The notes: generated by a model from the letters alone, not told the origin. 64,000 nt of DNA from Anodontia alba (GCA_964016985.1 OZ024823.1:37243687-37307686); one strand, 5' to 3'. Shown: positions 20,905 to 31,679, numbered from the stretch's first letter. Numbers and translations are program-made.

Positions 20905-20949
20905 TTTTTTTTTTTTTTTTTTTTTTTTTTGGGGGGGGGGGGGGGGGGG
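20905..20949 (+). repeat. (T)n(G)n homopolymer junction
   Basis: About 25 T followed directly by ~19 G. The G run could form quadruplex DNA, but its length may also be a sequencing or assembly artefact. Confidence 0.85.
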
Positions 20950-21663
20950 AACGGCTGCCAAACCGCAGCCAGGTTGAACAAACCTCATTTCGACAGCCCG
21001 TTTTCCTGTTACTATCAACCTAATAACTCGCTACAAATATTCCCTGTTACGGCTGATAATGCTAAATTCTGCATTCAAACATATTGCAATCTGATGCTTA
21101 TAAATAGCGAATAAATAAACAAACCCCCCAAAAAACTTCAAACTTTTGAGGAAATAAGATCGAACGCTCTAATAAAAAGCGCCGTTGATTTAAAAAGTGC
21201 AACCCGAGTTGAGGTCCTACTAAACACCGAAAAGGATCTTTTCCACTGAAAATCACCGAAAAAGGGTTATCGGGTACCAAAAATGACTTTAACTTCAGCG
21301 TTATTCCCAATTAGTTCTAGAGGTCTATAGAATTTCAGGCAATCGCCAAATCAGCACTCTCAGTACTTTGATCGCTTACGTTTTCCTTCTCCTTTGCCCC
21401 AGTTTCAGATATATGTCATCTGCAGCCATAAACAGAATCGAGAAGTCTGAAAATCATATCTTAAGGGTTATTGCAGCTTAGTTTAGATTTCTGGATCGTG
21501 TAAGTCTTTCATGTGTTGATCATAAATAGTTCGACATCTATCTTGAGAAGACATAAAAAAAAAAATAAAACTGATATATTTTTTCACGTTAAATGGACCA
21601 GTGGAATGTAAATGTTGATTGTGCAATGCAGAATATGGTTTTAGGTCATACGTGAACGATGTA
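20950..21663. other. No recognised feature
   Basis: Mixed sequence. Short open frames carry no recognisable motif. Confidence 0.45.
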
Positions 21664-21707
21664 GGCCTAGATCAGCCTGCGCATCTGCGCAGGCTGATCT
21701 GGGCCTT
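21664..21707. mobile_element. Family B core palindrome
   Basis: GGCCTAGATCAGCCTGCGC-ATCT-GCGCAGGCTGATCTGGGCC, nearly perfect arms. Neighbouring TCGCTATTCATCAAGAG belongs to the same element. Confidence 0.78.
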
Positions 21708-22016
21708 CGCTATTCATCAAGAGAAATGCGGTATATTGTTGATTCTTTTTTGTCGAAAAGTGGAGACCCAAACAGGACGCCGCGGAATCTCGAGCTAATT
21801 CGGACATGCACTCCTGATGTGTAGTATTCATTTCGTATGACGCGATACTAGTTATGAGGTTAATGTTGTAATTATTGCTAATGTTGGAGAATTCGTTTAG
21901 CTTTTCTTTTTTTTTTTTTTTTTTTTTTGCAATAATAATAAAAACTTGATTGCGCAGTCTATGACAAACCATCGCAAAATCCCAACACTCGGTTTTATGT
22001 TGCTAATAGCGTGACC
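21708..22016. other. Unassigned, T-rich
   Basis: An ~20-nt T run lies at ~21908-21928. GACGCCGCGGAATCTCG at ~21776 resembles half of a C hairpin. Nothing else was recognised. Confidence 0.4.
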
Positions 22017-22353
22017 AACGGACGGACGGACAGCCGAACAGACTTAGTCTCACACACCCTTATGACGAGAGGAAGTCATATAACAAGTTTGTTTGAGTTC
22101 CGCCGAGTGGTTTAGGAGGAGATAGCGTGACGGACGGACGGACAGACCGTGGCCTTTTGATCCTACCCGAAGGTCACATGGGGCAGAGTGAAAAATAATG
22201 TTGCTCTCATATACCCTTACCACGCGGGGAAATTATGTAGCAAGTTTAGTTAAATTCCGCTCGGTGGTTTAGGAGGAGATACATGTAGCATGGCGGACGG
22301 ACGGACGGACGGAGGCGTTTACAATATCCCCATCGCTAAAGCTTGGGGATATT
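22017..22353 (+). mobile_element. ACGG-rich Helitron-like fragment with terminal hairpin
   Basis: Three (ACGG)n tracts at ~22019, ~22130 and ~22291 alternate with two ~150-bp related blocks (TTCCGCCGAGTGGTTTAGGA and TTCCGCTCGGTGGTTTAGGA). The end hairpin pairs AATATCCCC (22323-22331) with GGGGATATT (22345-22353). The layout (tandem core, ACGG, hairpin) matches the other Helitron-like repeats. Confidence 0.65.
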
Positions 22354-22366
22354 ATTATTATTATTA

Positions 22367-22699
22367 CAGTTGACTCTCGTTATCTCGAACTCGCTTATCT
22401 CGAATAACCGCTTATCTTGAAGTGAAAATCTGGTTCCTGCCTAAATATGAAAATCTAACAACATGTAAAAATATTTTGGAAAAGAGGAGAAATTGCTCCG
22501 GAGGAGCAATTTCTCCTCTTTTCCACAATATTTTCAATATAACTCTTGTAACTTCAAGAGTCCAATTACACATATATTTGTTAAATGTAGTTAATCGAAT
22601 TAGTTTTTCCTCAATTCTGCAAATCTGATATGTCAAAGTACGGATATCTCGAAGTATTTCAGGGAGTCCCTTGGAATTCGAGATAACAAGAGCCGACTG
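22367..22699. mobile_element. Family G TA-flanked element, copy 1
   Basis: TA|CAGTTGACTCTCGTTATCTC to GAGATAACAAGAGCCGACTG|TA. The core hairpin AGAGGAGAAATTGCTCC-GGA-GGAGCAATTTCTCCTCT lies within TTTTCCACAATATTTT. Ends resemble those of pogo/Tigger MITEs. Confidence 0.87.
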
Positions 22700-23159
22700 T
22701 ATTATTATTATTATCGTTAATAATATAAATAATAATAATAATAATAATAATGACATTCCATATTTGTCTTAAATATTTGGACACCCTAACCCCTTGCCAT
22801 ACTTGTCCTAAAATTGATGAATGGCAAAGAGGTAGACCCAGATGAGTGGCAAACAGTATAGATCCAGATCAGACTTTAAATGATATCACAATGAATGGGC
22901 GGAGTCCCGGAAATAGTTAATAAAGATGACAAATAAACTATTTAAATTGACTGCAAAATTTACATCTGCAATAAACACGTGTTCATTGTTGTATTGTATT
23001 CGTTTTTTACGCTCGTTTTATGCCAAATTATAATTTTGCAAAGAAATGATCTTTTATATGAATATTAATTATATGCAAAATTACTTCCTAACTATTATGC
23101 AAATGCCAAGATATAGGTTTAATAATAGCCACACAATTCTTCAGTCAATGCAGTTATAA
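22700..23159. other. Mostly unassigned; half of a family C element
   Basis: ATT/AAT-rich spacer to ~22750, then TTTGGACACCCTAACCCCTTG.. GGCAAACAGTATAGATCC (to ~22873), the left half of a C element without its right arm. The rest is AT-rich. Confidence 0.5.
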
Positions 23160-23553
23160 TTAAGTGGAATAGATACAGTCAGCACTCTCAAAATTGTGTG
23201 TTTGTCTTCTTTCTTAAAATGGGTCTACACTAAAAGGAAAGAATTTGCTCCCCTAGTCAGGAGGGGATTGGTGTGCAGAACAGCAAACAGGAATACTCAG
23301 AATTATCTCCCTTGTAAAATGGTGGAAAATTTAAAATCTACCAAGTTTATTGAGTCTCCTTTAGCGTTTTTGGCGTACAAATCCCTTCTAAAAAGGGTCT
23401 ACTCAAAAATAGAAGAATTTGCTCCTCTTTGTTCTCAAGGAGAATTGGTGGGGGTGCATATTGTGTCATCTTAAAAAAGATCCCTTTTTAGAAAGGACAC
23501 AGAGCAATTTTGAGAGAGTTGTCGCCCCTGAAAGTGTATTAATGCCCTTTTAA
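23160..23553. mobile_element. Family F composite element
   Basis: TTAAGTGGAATAGATACAG at left and TGTATTAATGCCCTTTTAA at right. Two successive core regions (GGGTCTACACTAAAAGG.. and GGGTCTACTCAAAAATAG..) each keep only part of the hairpin. It looks like two F copies fused by deletion. Confidence 0.65.
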
Positions 23554-23592
23554 GTCATTACTGCTCTTACAAACACAGTTAATTCCTCTTGC

Positions 23593-23595
<3 letters not shown>

Positions 23596-23666
<71 letters not shown>
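23596..23666. repeat. (CT)n microsatellite
   Basis: An uninterrupted (CT) run of ~35 units. Confidence 0.98.
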
Positions 23667-23667
<1 letters not shown>

Positions 23668-23756
23668 AAGTGCAAAAAGAAAATAAAATAAAGAAGTAAA
23701 GAGAAAGTAATTAAGTGAGGAGACAAATGAGAGAATGTTCTCTTTGCTATTGCAGG

Positions 23757-23929
23757 TTATGAAGACCCCAATCAGTCTGCGATTTCGCACAGTATAATCA
23801 CGGCCTTCGTTGTCCCTTTAACGATACAACGGATACTATAGAAGATATTAGATGAACAGAGTAGATCCCGATCAGACTGCTTGGACAAAAAGACTGATTT
23901 AGGCCTTCACTGTTCGCAATAATAGAAGA
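23757..23929. mobile_element. Degenerate family B element
   Basis: CAATCAGTCTGCGATTTCGC, ACGGCCTTCGTTGTCCC, then GATCCCGATCAGACTGC and TAGGCCTTCACTGTTCGC. Both hairpins are eroded. Confidence 0.58.
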
Positions 23930-23942
23930 GCTCTTTACTCAT

Positions 23943-24047
23943 CCAGTAAGCATTCTTTATAAATCTATAGCGGGCCGTTCTCGGCCCATCAGCTACCCTA
24001 GCGGGCCGATAACGGCCCGCTATAGATTTATAAAGAATGCTGGTTGG
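23943..24047. mobile_element. Family L fold-back element, copy 1
   Basis: CCAGTAAGCATTCTTTATAA.. inverted as ..TTATAAAGAATGCTGG. Each arm holds an inner hairpin (CGGGCCG..CGGCCCA). The central loop is CTACC. Confidence 0.85.
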
Positions 24048-24087
24048 AAACGTTACACTTAGATGTCATGAGGCAAAGATAGAGGTA

Positions 24088-24324
24088 TGAGCCAGGGCAC
24101 GAAAAAACATACAATAAGACCTGTCTGACCAGCAAAGGCTCAGACCAGCCTGTACACCCGTACAGTAAACCAAAGGTTCTCTTTCATCCATTTTTGAATA
24201 GCCTAGAGACTGTAGAAGGCGCATGCGATCAGCAAAGATTCTGATCAGACTGCGCGGATGCGCAGGCTGATCTGAGTCATTGCTGGTCGCACAAGTCTTA
24301 TCGTAGGTTTTGTCATGCGCTGCA
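24088..24324. mobile_element. Family B element with TA target duplication
   Basis: TA|TGAGCCAGGGCACG to TTTTGTCATGCGCTGCA|TA. Two hairpin blocks: GACCAGCCTGTACACCCGTA and ATCAGACTGCGCGGATGCGC with CTGATCTGAG. TA at 24086-24087 and 24325-24326 fits Tc1/mariner-type insertion. Confidence 0.78.
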
Positions 24325-24372
24325 TAATTATTATGCAAAATCAATTTGTATGGAGCATAATTCTGCATGACA

Positions 24373-24617
24373 TTTAAGGCGACTTAATACACCTGGTGGA
24401 TTTTCCCCAAAAGTTCAACAAGGGAGATAACTTTTGTGACTTCCCGTTTGCTTTCTTGTACAACTAACCCCTTTTGAAACGGGGTCTACTCTATAGGAAA
24501 GAATTTGCTCCCGTTGGGAGCGAATTCTTTCCTTCTAGAGTAGACCCCTTTTCAGAAGGAAGCCAAAACAATATTGAATGAGTTGCCTCCCTTTAAAATG
24601 CATACAGTCCCCTTAAA
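24373..24617. mobile_element. Family F element, best-preserved copy
   Basis: TTTAAGGCGACTTAATACAC to GCATACAGTCCCCTTAAA, with TTAA at each end. The core hairpin is GGGGTCTACTC..AAAGAATTTGCTCCC-GTT-GGGAGCGAATTC..GAGTAGACCCC. Confidence 0.85.
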
Positions 24618-24789
24618 TTGCACACGCATACATAATCCAAATATAACAAATGCGTTTTAAATTATGCTGTTTTTTTTCTTCTTTTTTTTTAAGTTATATG
24701 TAACTGCATGTCTGTTTTGGACTGTTTATCAATCATAAACTACTGACATTTCCTAATTATAATATTAGTCACGATCTGTTCGATGGGAT

Positions 24790-24974
24790 GATACTTTTGT
24801 CTTTATTTCTTTCTTTTTTCTTTCTGTCCGTCTGTCTATCTGTCTATCGGTCTGTCTTCTGTCTGTCTGTTTGCCCATCTGTCTGTCTGTTTGTCTTTCT
24901 TTCTTTATTCTTTCTTTCTTTCTTTCTTTTTTTCTTTCTTTCTTTCTTTCTTTCGTTCGTTCGTTCGTTCTTTC

Positions 24975-25032
<58 letters not shown>

Positions 25033-25064
25033 GTCTGTTCGGACGTCCGTCCGTCCCTCCATCC

Positions 25065-25106
<42 letters not shown>
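24790..25106. repeat. Compound microsatellite (CTTT)n (CTGT)n (CTAT)n (CT)n
   Basis: Tracts pass from CTTT/CTGT words (to ~24972) to (CTAT)n (~24975-25032), then GTCC words, then (CT)n (~25068-25106). The long hydrophobic S/L/F-rich open frames over it are translated repeats. Confidence 0.97.
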
Positions 25107-25110
<4 letters not shown>

Positions 25111-25402
25111 GTCTTTCATTTTTTATAATTGTATCAATGTACGGCAAATTCAGGCTTTTGCTAGAATGGCATCACAAAAGACAAAATTTCTTGTGCTGAC
25201 GTACTCTCAGTGTTGTGTAATATATATACAGTCACAACTACATCATGTATATACTAGATGAAAAGAAGAAATTGAACAAACCAGTCATTATAATCAGTGC
25301 TATGAGCACAGTCACTTCTGTCAGTGCAATGTACACAGTAACTTCTGAAGCTGTTATAGACACCGTCACTGTTGATGGCATTGAGGGCCAATAGTGCACA
25401 AT

Positions 25403-25757
25403 ACAAAGACTCCATATTACTCAAAAATAGACATTTTATTATCCAAAAAAGGTTTAATAAATTGTAATATGGTATTAATACAATCATAAAATGTGGCACC
25501 TGACAGCCTGTAAAATTTCAGTTCGTCTCTCATTCTTAAAATGAAATTACTTTTTACCTTATATCTGAAATAGTGTTGTCAACATTAATTCAGAGATACG
25601 ATAAAAAATCATTTCATTCTTGATCCAGTTCAAAAACGAGAGACTAACTGAAATAGATGCCACATTTTATGATCGTATTTATACTATATATATCAATTTA
25701 TTAAACCTTTCTTGGATAAAAAAAAATGTCTATTTTTTTAGGAATATGGAGCCTTTG
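25403..25757. mobile_element. Family M inverted-repeat element, copy 2
   Basis: ACAAAGACTCCATATTACTC at left, AGGAATATGGAGCCTTTGA at right. Arms pair through AAAGGTTTAATAAATTG and GTGGCACCTGACAG. Here the loop keeps AACGAGAGACTAACTGAAA. Confidence 0.83.
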
Positions 25758-25964
25758 AGAGGAATGGGTACACTGTTGTCTCTCTTCTAAAAAGGGGTAT
25801 ACTCTAATAGGAATTTGCTCCCTTTGGAAGCAAATTCTTTCCTTTTAGAGTAGACACCTTTTCAGAAGGGGCTTCATAGTCAGGAAAATAAACAGGAAGT
25901 TAGAAAAGTTATCTGCCTTGTAAACAAAGATAGAAAATCTACTAAGTGTACTCAGACCTCTTAA
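25758..25964. mobile_element. Family F element, left end degraded
   Basis: Core GGGGTATACTCTAATAGG, AATTTGCTCCC-TTT-GGAAGCAAATTC, GAGTAGACACC. The right end is GTACTCAGACCTCTTAA. It abuts the M element directly. Confidence 0.7.
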
Positions 25965-26652
25965 ATCCCAGTAGAAATGTATGCAATTCCCATGACGTCA
26001 TCATCTGAACAGTGCGAAGCAATAGTCGGTTCACCCTATTATAAACAGGGATAAGACTGTGGCTGCGCAGGTGAATTCAAAATATGGCGATAATTAAAAC
26101 GCATTTAGCTATCATTTGAGCTTTGGTAACGTTTTACAGGTCAACTCGCTTTTACTCTGTTGTTTGACAAATACAAGGAAAGTCTGCATTACAAGTTACA
26201 AATTTTAAACATTTTTCGTATGAGAGAAATAAGAAAATATTTTATGATAAGGAGTTTGAGTTACTTTAAACTATTTCCGATTTTTTCGCTTCCAATAAAA
26301 ATAAACATTTCAGGAAAGTCCAGCAGAGGTACTACATACCGCAATTACGCAAAATATTCAGATGATTTTAATCTTTACCACTTCCTAAAACTTGAACAAA
26401 TTTATTTGAATATCATTCTGGATTAATGAAAACAGTGCAAGGACTGACAAGCTGCTTCAGTTTGATCTGAGGTCTACAAGGTTTGATAAGGTATATCTGT
26501 TAAAATGTTTAATGGGAATGGATAAGTTTCATGGAAGAGGACTCTATCAAAATTGCTTGCCTTCTTTTGATAAAAAGAAGGCAAGCAATTTTGAAAGGAA
26601 ATATATTCTGAAAGGAAAATAAATGGTCCCGATAACAGCAGTTTATTTCCTT
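25965..26652. other. Unassigned, with a strong hairpin at 26548-26593
   Basis: CAAAATTGCTTGCCTTCTTT pairs with its complement AAAGAAGGCAAGCAATTTTG across TTGATA. A weak open frame at 26160-26426 has no recognised motif. Confidence 0.55.
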
Positions 26653-26875
26653 TTAACACTTACCACGCCATGGGCAGATTCAGCAGACGACAAATTGGTG
26701 ATATTTTTCTTATTTTTCATAGAGAACTGGATATGACACTTCATACAAATTTTCTCCTCAGGAGGCAATTTGTATGAAGTGTCGTATCGCATTTTCGAGG
26801 AAAAAATAAGAAAAATAGTTCAAAATGTCTGCTGAAATTTTTTATCCAGCATGCAAAGCATTTAAACCCGTGGTT
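26653..26875. mobile_element. Family D element with paired arm changes
   Basis: TTAACACTTACCACGCCATGG to ATCCAGCATGCAAAGCATTTAA. The stem arms read GACACTTCATACAAATT and AATTTGTATGAAGTGTC where other copies have ACATTTCATGC and GCATGAAATGT. At least two stem positions changed in both arms. Apex CTCC-TCA-GGAG. Confidence 0.84.
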
Positions 26876-27907
26876 TACTCCTAAAGGGTCGAAACTACTG
26901 TTCCTTTTCTTTTAGTGTAGATCCCTTTCAGAATGTCTCAAAAGTAATCTCCCATGAAGAAAATGAAAAAAAAAACAAAAAAAAAACAAAAAAAAAACAA
27001 GTATAACCAGCTTTCCCACCGCCCCGCCCCACCCCTGCGCCTCTTCAAGCTTTGGGACAAGACGGTAAAATTATTTGGAATATTTGTGGCGTGTGATTGC
27101 GTATGCAAAAATAGAAGGAATGTTGTTGTTTTTTTGTTTTGTTTTTTGATGAACAAAGAAAAAAACATGGAGTGTCAAACTTTGCCACCCCAACTTATTC
27201 CGCTCTTCTTTGTTTTATATACGCGAGAGGCTTCATATATGGTACAAGCAATGTTTGCTAGATGTTAAACTATGTGAAAAAGTGATCTGAAAGAATGACA
27301 TTTTTGCTGAGTGACCCAGTTTCCATTCAGTCTCAAAATGTTTGAAAAGATCGAACATCAGTATTTAAAAAAAAAAGATTTTTTTTTTTCAATAATTGTG
27401 TAAAGGCATTCCATGAATATTGGCTACTGAATATCTGTATTAAAGAATGGTGAAGCGGAAAGTACGATTTTAAAATGCTGGTATGTGCGTACTTTGCGTA
27501 ACTAATTGTCATAAAAAAGTAAATTACTTGGGTGGCAGAGCCGAGTGGTTGCCATTTATCGTATAATTACCCAACTCTGAAATACGCCCTAACACACAGA
27601 ATGACCCAAATGATTATTCTTATGTTAAATGAAAGTATTCAGGATGAATACAAATAGAGTATATGTTACTTGTTCAAGTACATTTAAGTCTAAACAGGTC
27701 TAAAATGTTTGGAAATCGGCACTAAAGTCAGCCACCGTAGCCATATTTGGTATAAAGATATAAACTTTTCCGCCAAAACCCCAAAGCCAGTTGAGCTCAT
27801 AATGTGTACGGATATCTTCGGAGACCTTTCAAGTTTTCTAAATAGTATGGAAACTGGCGTCTGAGATGGTTGTAGTAATCGTGTATGGTAAAATCATTTT
27901 AAACAAT
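26876..27907. other. Largely unassigned; F fragment at the start
   Basis: 26880-26955 carries half of an F element (CTTTTAGTGTAGATCCC, CAAAAGTAATCTCCC). An A/C-rich run lies at ~26968-27000. The remaining ~900 bp is unrecognised, AT-rich and without a gene-like signal. Confidence 0.45.
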
Positions 27908-28186
27908 CATCACGAAAACATGCCTATATGATTTTGACCCCCTAAAACCCCACTTTTATATAGTAAAAACTGGGGTTTACAGGGGTATACATTATTTTTC
28001 TTATTTCTGCTTAAAACATAGATTGTGGGTACTCGTTAGAACCGCCTCGTCGAGGCGGTTCTAACGAGTACCCACAATATATGTTCTGAGCAGAAATAAG
28101 GAAAATATCAGAATTTTTTATCTGAAAATTTTCATTTTTTGGTGGTAAAATTTTCAGTATATTTGAATAGGCTTGTTTTCGTAATG
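27908..28186 (-). mobile_element. Family A MITE copy 5 (reverse orientation)
   Basis: CATCACGAAAACATGCC at left and GGCTTGTTTTCGTAATG at right. Apex CCTCG-T-CGAGG. Confidence 0.9.
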
Positions 28187-28299
28187 GTAAGGCCGATTGA
28201 GCCCAGGCTGCAAACGGAGCACCTTTGTGACTAAATCTCAAATTTACCAAATTGTTTTGTAACCGTGACAAAAGGTGTCTGAGGGCTACCTTATATTAC

Positions 28300-28641
28300 A
28301 GTGAACCCTCGTTACAACGACAGCATTTGTTCCCAAAAATGTTGCCATTATAATGAATTTGCTGTTCTAAAGAATCCTTCATGGACAGAATGATATGTAA
28401 GAAAGGCCATGTTTTATTCTTATTTCCTCATAGAACATACGTTTTGGATATTTGTTAGAATCGCCTCCCTGAGGCGATTCTAACAAATATCCAAAACATA
28501 TGTTGCTTGAAGATATTATGCAATGTTTTGTAGAATTTCTCATTAACCGTCACCTCTTGAGCGAATGTTTCGTGACATTCAAATTGTCATTATAACGAAT
28601 TTTGTCGTTGTATCGAGTGTCGGTATAAAAACGGCTGTCTG
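28300..28641. mobile_element. Family H TA-flanked element, copy 1
   Basis: TA|CAGTGAACCCTCGTTACAAC to GGTATAAAAACGGCTGTCTG|TA. The core hairpin is GTTTTGGATATTTGTTAGAA.. with apex CGCCTC-CCT-GAGGCG. Pogo/Tigger-like ends. Confidence 0.86.
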
Positions 28642-29004
28642 TAAACTCTTCAGATGAGTTCTTCGAAGCTGAATGGCCGCTCGAGTCCACATTGCACATA
28701 GAGCATCCATGAGACGAGGTCATTGAAACTTAGAAAAATATGGAGAACAGATATCCAAGATAGTTGTCCTGAGCATTTGAACCACACCACGTAAAAACCT
28801 ACTTTCGGAGAATTTGCGGACAGCAAACGCCCAGTCGGACCCAGACCTTCCTGTCCGCTTATAGTCATTGGCTACTGTAGAATGCTGACTAATACTCTTA
28901 CTAGCTTCATAAGTTTAGTTGCCATGGAAAACATTTTTGTAAATTAATGTTGAAAGCATACATCAGCCAAACTGCTGAATCAAACTATTACAATTATTAA
29001 CAGG
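28642..29004. other. Unassigned; family B fragment
   Basis: TTTGCGGACAGCAAACGCCC and CTTCCTGTCCGCTTATAGTC at ~28813-28865 are outer parts of a B element whose core is reduced to GGACCCAGACC. Confidence 0.5.
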
Positions 29005-29204
29005 TTAGCTCTTTCGGTGCCAAACTGCAGACGACATTTGTCGTCTGCTTTGTTTTTTAAACAAACCATCGATTGTATAAAGCTGAAAGACTGAATGTCA
29101 AAAAGCGTAGATCCTGATGAGACGGCTCATAATGAGCCGTCTCATCTGGATCTACGCTGTTTGCAAACGCCTATTATTATCACCTTTGGCAGTGAAAGAG
29201 TTAA
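29005..29204. mobile_element. Family C element, intact
   Basis: TTAGCTCTTTCGGTGCCAAA to TTTGGCAGTGAAAGAGTTAA. Core hairpin AGCGTAGATCCTGATGAGAC.. inner stem GACGGCTC-ATAAT-GAGCCGTC. Sub-terminal GTCGTCTGC as in family D. Confidence 0.84.
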
Positions 29205-29495
29205 TGCGACTTGTTACACTCCGCTATTTTTAAAAAGGGAGATAACTTCTGAGACTTTCTGTTTGCTTCCCTGTACACAAACCCCTTTTGAAAAGATGAT
29301 ACTCTAAAAAGAAAGAATTTGTTCCACAGTTTGTGGGTTGACCCCTTTTTAGCAAGGGATTCTTTTGCATGAAAGCAAACAGGAATCCCAAAGCAGACCC
29401 CTTTTTCAAAAGGCGAGCAAGGCGAGCAAATGCTTTCTTTTTAGAGTAGACCATTGTCAAAAGGGAGCAAGATAAAGGGTATCCGTTCCCCTTAG
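29201..29495. mobile_element. Family F element between two C elements
   Basis: It begins at the same TTAA that ends the preceding C element and ends at TTAG (29492-29495), which starts the next C element. Core GGTTGACCCC and AAAGAATTTGTTCC are rearranged, with extra GGCGAGCAAGGCGAGCAAA. Confidence 0.7.
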
Positions 29496-29692
29496 CCCAT
29501 TTATGCCTAGCGCCCCTTTAAAGGGACATTGGCAAACAGTGAAGACCCAGCTCAGACGCCGCAAAACGCGGCGTCTGATCAGGGTCTTTACTGTTTGCGT
29601 TAAGTACAGGAATTTCTAGACTAAAAACAAAACAGACACCCTTTAAATTGTAAATGGACTTGTCCAATATTCCACTAGGCACAATTTGAGCC
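29492..29692. mobile_element. Family C element (CCCATTTATGCC ends)
   Basis: TTAGCCCATTTATGCCTAG at left. Hairpin 29532-29598 has arms GCAAACAGTGAAGACCCAG and ACGCCGC-AAAAC-GCGGCGT. The right end CCACTAGGCACAATTTGAG is diverged. Confidence 0.75.
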
Positions 29693-29716
29693 GCACCATG
29701 AGAATAGGAGTATACT

Positions 29717-29878
29717 GGTACAGGCGAACAGTACAGATCCAGATCAGCTAGAGAAGACTTACAGTCTGATCGTTATATTCAACAGTATCCACTTACCCGG
29801 TCAACAAACAGCGAATAGCTTGATCCGACTACGCAGACGCGCACGCTTATCTGGTCATTCGCTTTCCGCGCATGCTCA
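29717..29878. mobile_element. Degenerate family B element
   Basis: GGCGAACAGTACAGATCCAG, CTTACAGTCTGATCG, then AACAGCGAATAGCTTGATCC, ACGCAGACGCGCACGC and TCTGGTCATTCGCTTTCCGC. Arms are strongly eroded. Confidence 0.55.
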
Positions 29879-30670
29879 GCAACCTCTTTTTCCCAAAGCG
29901 AGGCCAATTTAAAGGTCATAGATGTGCGAATCGTGACCCGTTGGCCACTTGGTCATGTGACTAAGATTTCAAAATGGCGACCTCCACTAGTCCGGTGACC
30001 TGAGGCTTCAGTTCCCAGCTGTATGACGTCAACCAAAAAATTGAAACCAGTAGTCATAGCTCAGCGGGCAAGGTTATAGTTATTCATTTATACCTATATA
30101 ATGTCAAACAAAATAAAAATACATAAATACCGAGACGTTTGGAAGCACATATTATCAGAAATACGAGTACGATGCATATGATTGCCTCCAAATGTCATTA
30201 TTTGTTACGGCCTTTCATCTAAGTTCACGAGAACTTTACTTTGCGTTTTCATGTAATGCAGAGCCGAGAATTTGTGTGAAAAGGGAGACATCATTCAGAA
30301 GAGGCGTACGTGAAAAAGTGCATCGATTAAGGGACAACTGCACCAAATGTTACTTTAATGTACCTGTACACAGATGGATTATATATTTTATTCAATTACT
30401 GCACAACGGGATTCCATCAAAGCAAATCATTGGGTTACCGGGTTCGTGAAAGAAATGTTTAAAATAGGTATGGGGTGTACGTGCAGACGAACATATAAAC
30501 CCGTTGGGTATAAACCACTCATGATGCGAAAGTAACCGGTCAAGATCCAGAAACTTTGCAATATATGGATTTTGTAACCTAAATGCAACGAACAGCGAAG
30601 ATACTGACCAGACCGTGCAAGGTCGTTGTTCGCATACACATATTGATGCTTTTCCAGGTTCGTCACAAGA
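29879..30670. other. Mostly unassigned; small B fragment near 30588
   Basis: ACGAACAGCGAAGATACTGA..CCGTGCAAGGTCGTTGTTCG at ~30588-30635 is a B relic. Two overlapping open frames around 30192-30712 have no recognised motif. I do not call a gene. Confidence 0.45.
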
Positions 30671-30906
30671 TTCAATGCTTAGTACTCTGTGTAATTTTTT
30701 AGCAGACGACATAGTGAACTATTTTTCTTTATTTTGCCTGGAAAACAGGTTAGCATGGGCAGATTGTCTCTAATGGAGACAATTAGCATGGAAGGTCAAA
30801 ATGCGACAATTTGCATGGAAGGTCATTTTTTTTCTGGGAAAAGAACTGATCGTATGCTGCATTTGTCGTCTGCGGAATTTGCGTAGAGAGTGGTAAAGCA
30901 GGTTAA
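30671..30906. mobile_element. Family D element with duplicated arm
   Basis: Right end TAGAGAGTGGTAAAGCAGGTTAA. The arm word AATTAGCATGGAAGGTCA is followed by a second copy AATTTGCATGGAAGGTCA, so one stem arm is tandemly duplicated. Apex GTCTC-TAAT-GGAGAC. Confidence 0.75.
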
Positions 30907-31111
30907 TTCATGATCAGAAAGTAAATATTTTAAAACAAACTATAGTGTCGATGAATATCTTAATGTATGTAAAATTGTGGGAAAATTTTGCTTGTGCATA
31001 TTAGTTATGATTTAGGAATACTAATCAGGTGATTTAAGACCTGCTCATTAGCATGGCGAAACCCATGAAATTTTACTTATTATTCAAGATAACATTTGTT
31101 TCACCTCTATG

Positions 31112-31350
31112 TTAACCCTTAAAGCGCCAACAAAATTTGTAGCAGCTAGAATACATTCTATTTATTATTATTATTATCATTATTATTATTTTCAGAGAAA
31201 ATAAGTATTGACATTTCCTGTGAATCGTCTGCTTGGCAGACGATTCACATGAAATGTCAAGACCTGTTTTCTTTGAAAAAAAGAAAAGAAAGAAAAACAA
31301 TCACAATTGTCGTCTTCTGCAGATGTTATTGACGCTTTAAGAATTGTTAG
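31112..31350. mobile_element. Family D variant with AAAGCGCC ends
   Basis: TTAACCCTTAAAGCGCCAAC to TTGACGCTTTAAGAATTGTTAG. The hairpin is GTGAATCGTCTGC-TTG-GCAGACGATTCAC inside TTGACATTTC and GAAATGTCAAG. Confidence 0.78.
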
Positions 31351-31432
31351 TAGCTTCTTAGTACAGACAAATCATATTCTGGTTCAATCTGTGGCATGAA
31401 AAGGATCATTGATAAGATATTATGACTGTTGG

Positions 31433-31679
31433 TGGGTCACATCAAGTTGAAAACGTGCCTTCGAATATACGCAAGATGTGCAGGTTCAGATCATGCTGCG
31501 CATGCGCATACGCAAAGTATCATCCGGACCTTTGCTCTCCATCCATACAGTTTGTGGTATCCAATGATTCTGTTAGTGGACAGTGAAGGTCTTGGTCAGA
31601 CTGCGCGGATGCGAAGGCTGATCTGGGCCTTCGCTGTCCGCATATGCCCGAAGACACGGTTTTGCATGGCACGGCCCAG
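31433..31679. mobile_element. Family B variant, TGGGTC/GGCCCA ends
   Basis: TGGGTCACATCAAGTTGAAA to GCATGGCACGGCCCA. Contains GCTGCGCATGCGCATACGC, spacer CCAATGATTCTGTTAGTGGA and GGCTGATCTGGGCCTTCGCT. Close to the 19108 copy. Confidence 0.75.

Noticed and set aside
24788..25261. 157-codon open frame rich in S, L and F
   Set aside because: It is the translation of CTTT/CTAT/CT microsatellites; no domain, and all three forward frames stay open there for the same reason.
26160..26426. 88-codon open frame as candidate exon
   Set aside because: No recognisable domain, AT-driven composition and no supporting splice context.
30192..30712. Overlapping open frames on both strands as a candidate gene
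   Set aside because: No motif, opposite-strand overlap and a family B relic inside; cannot be supported.
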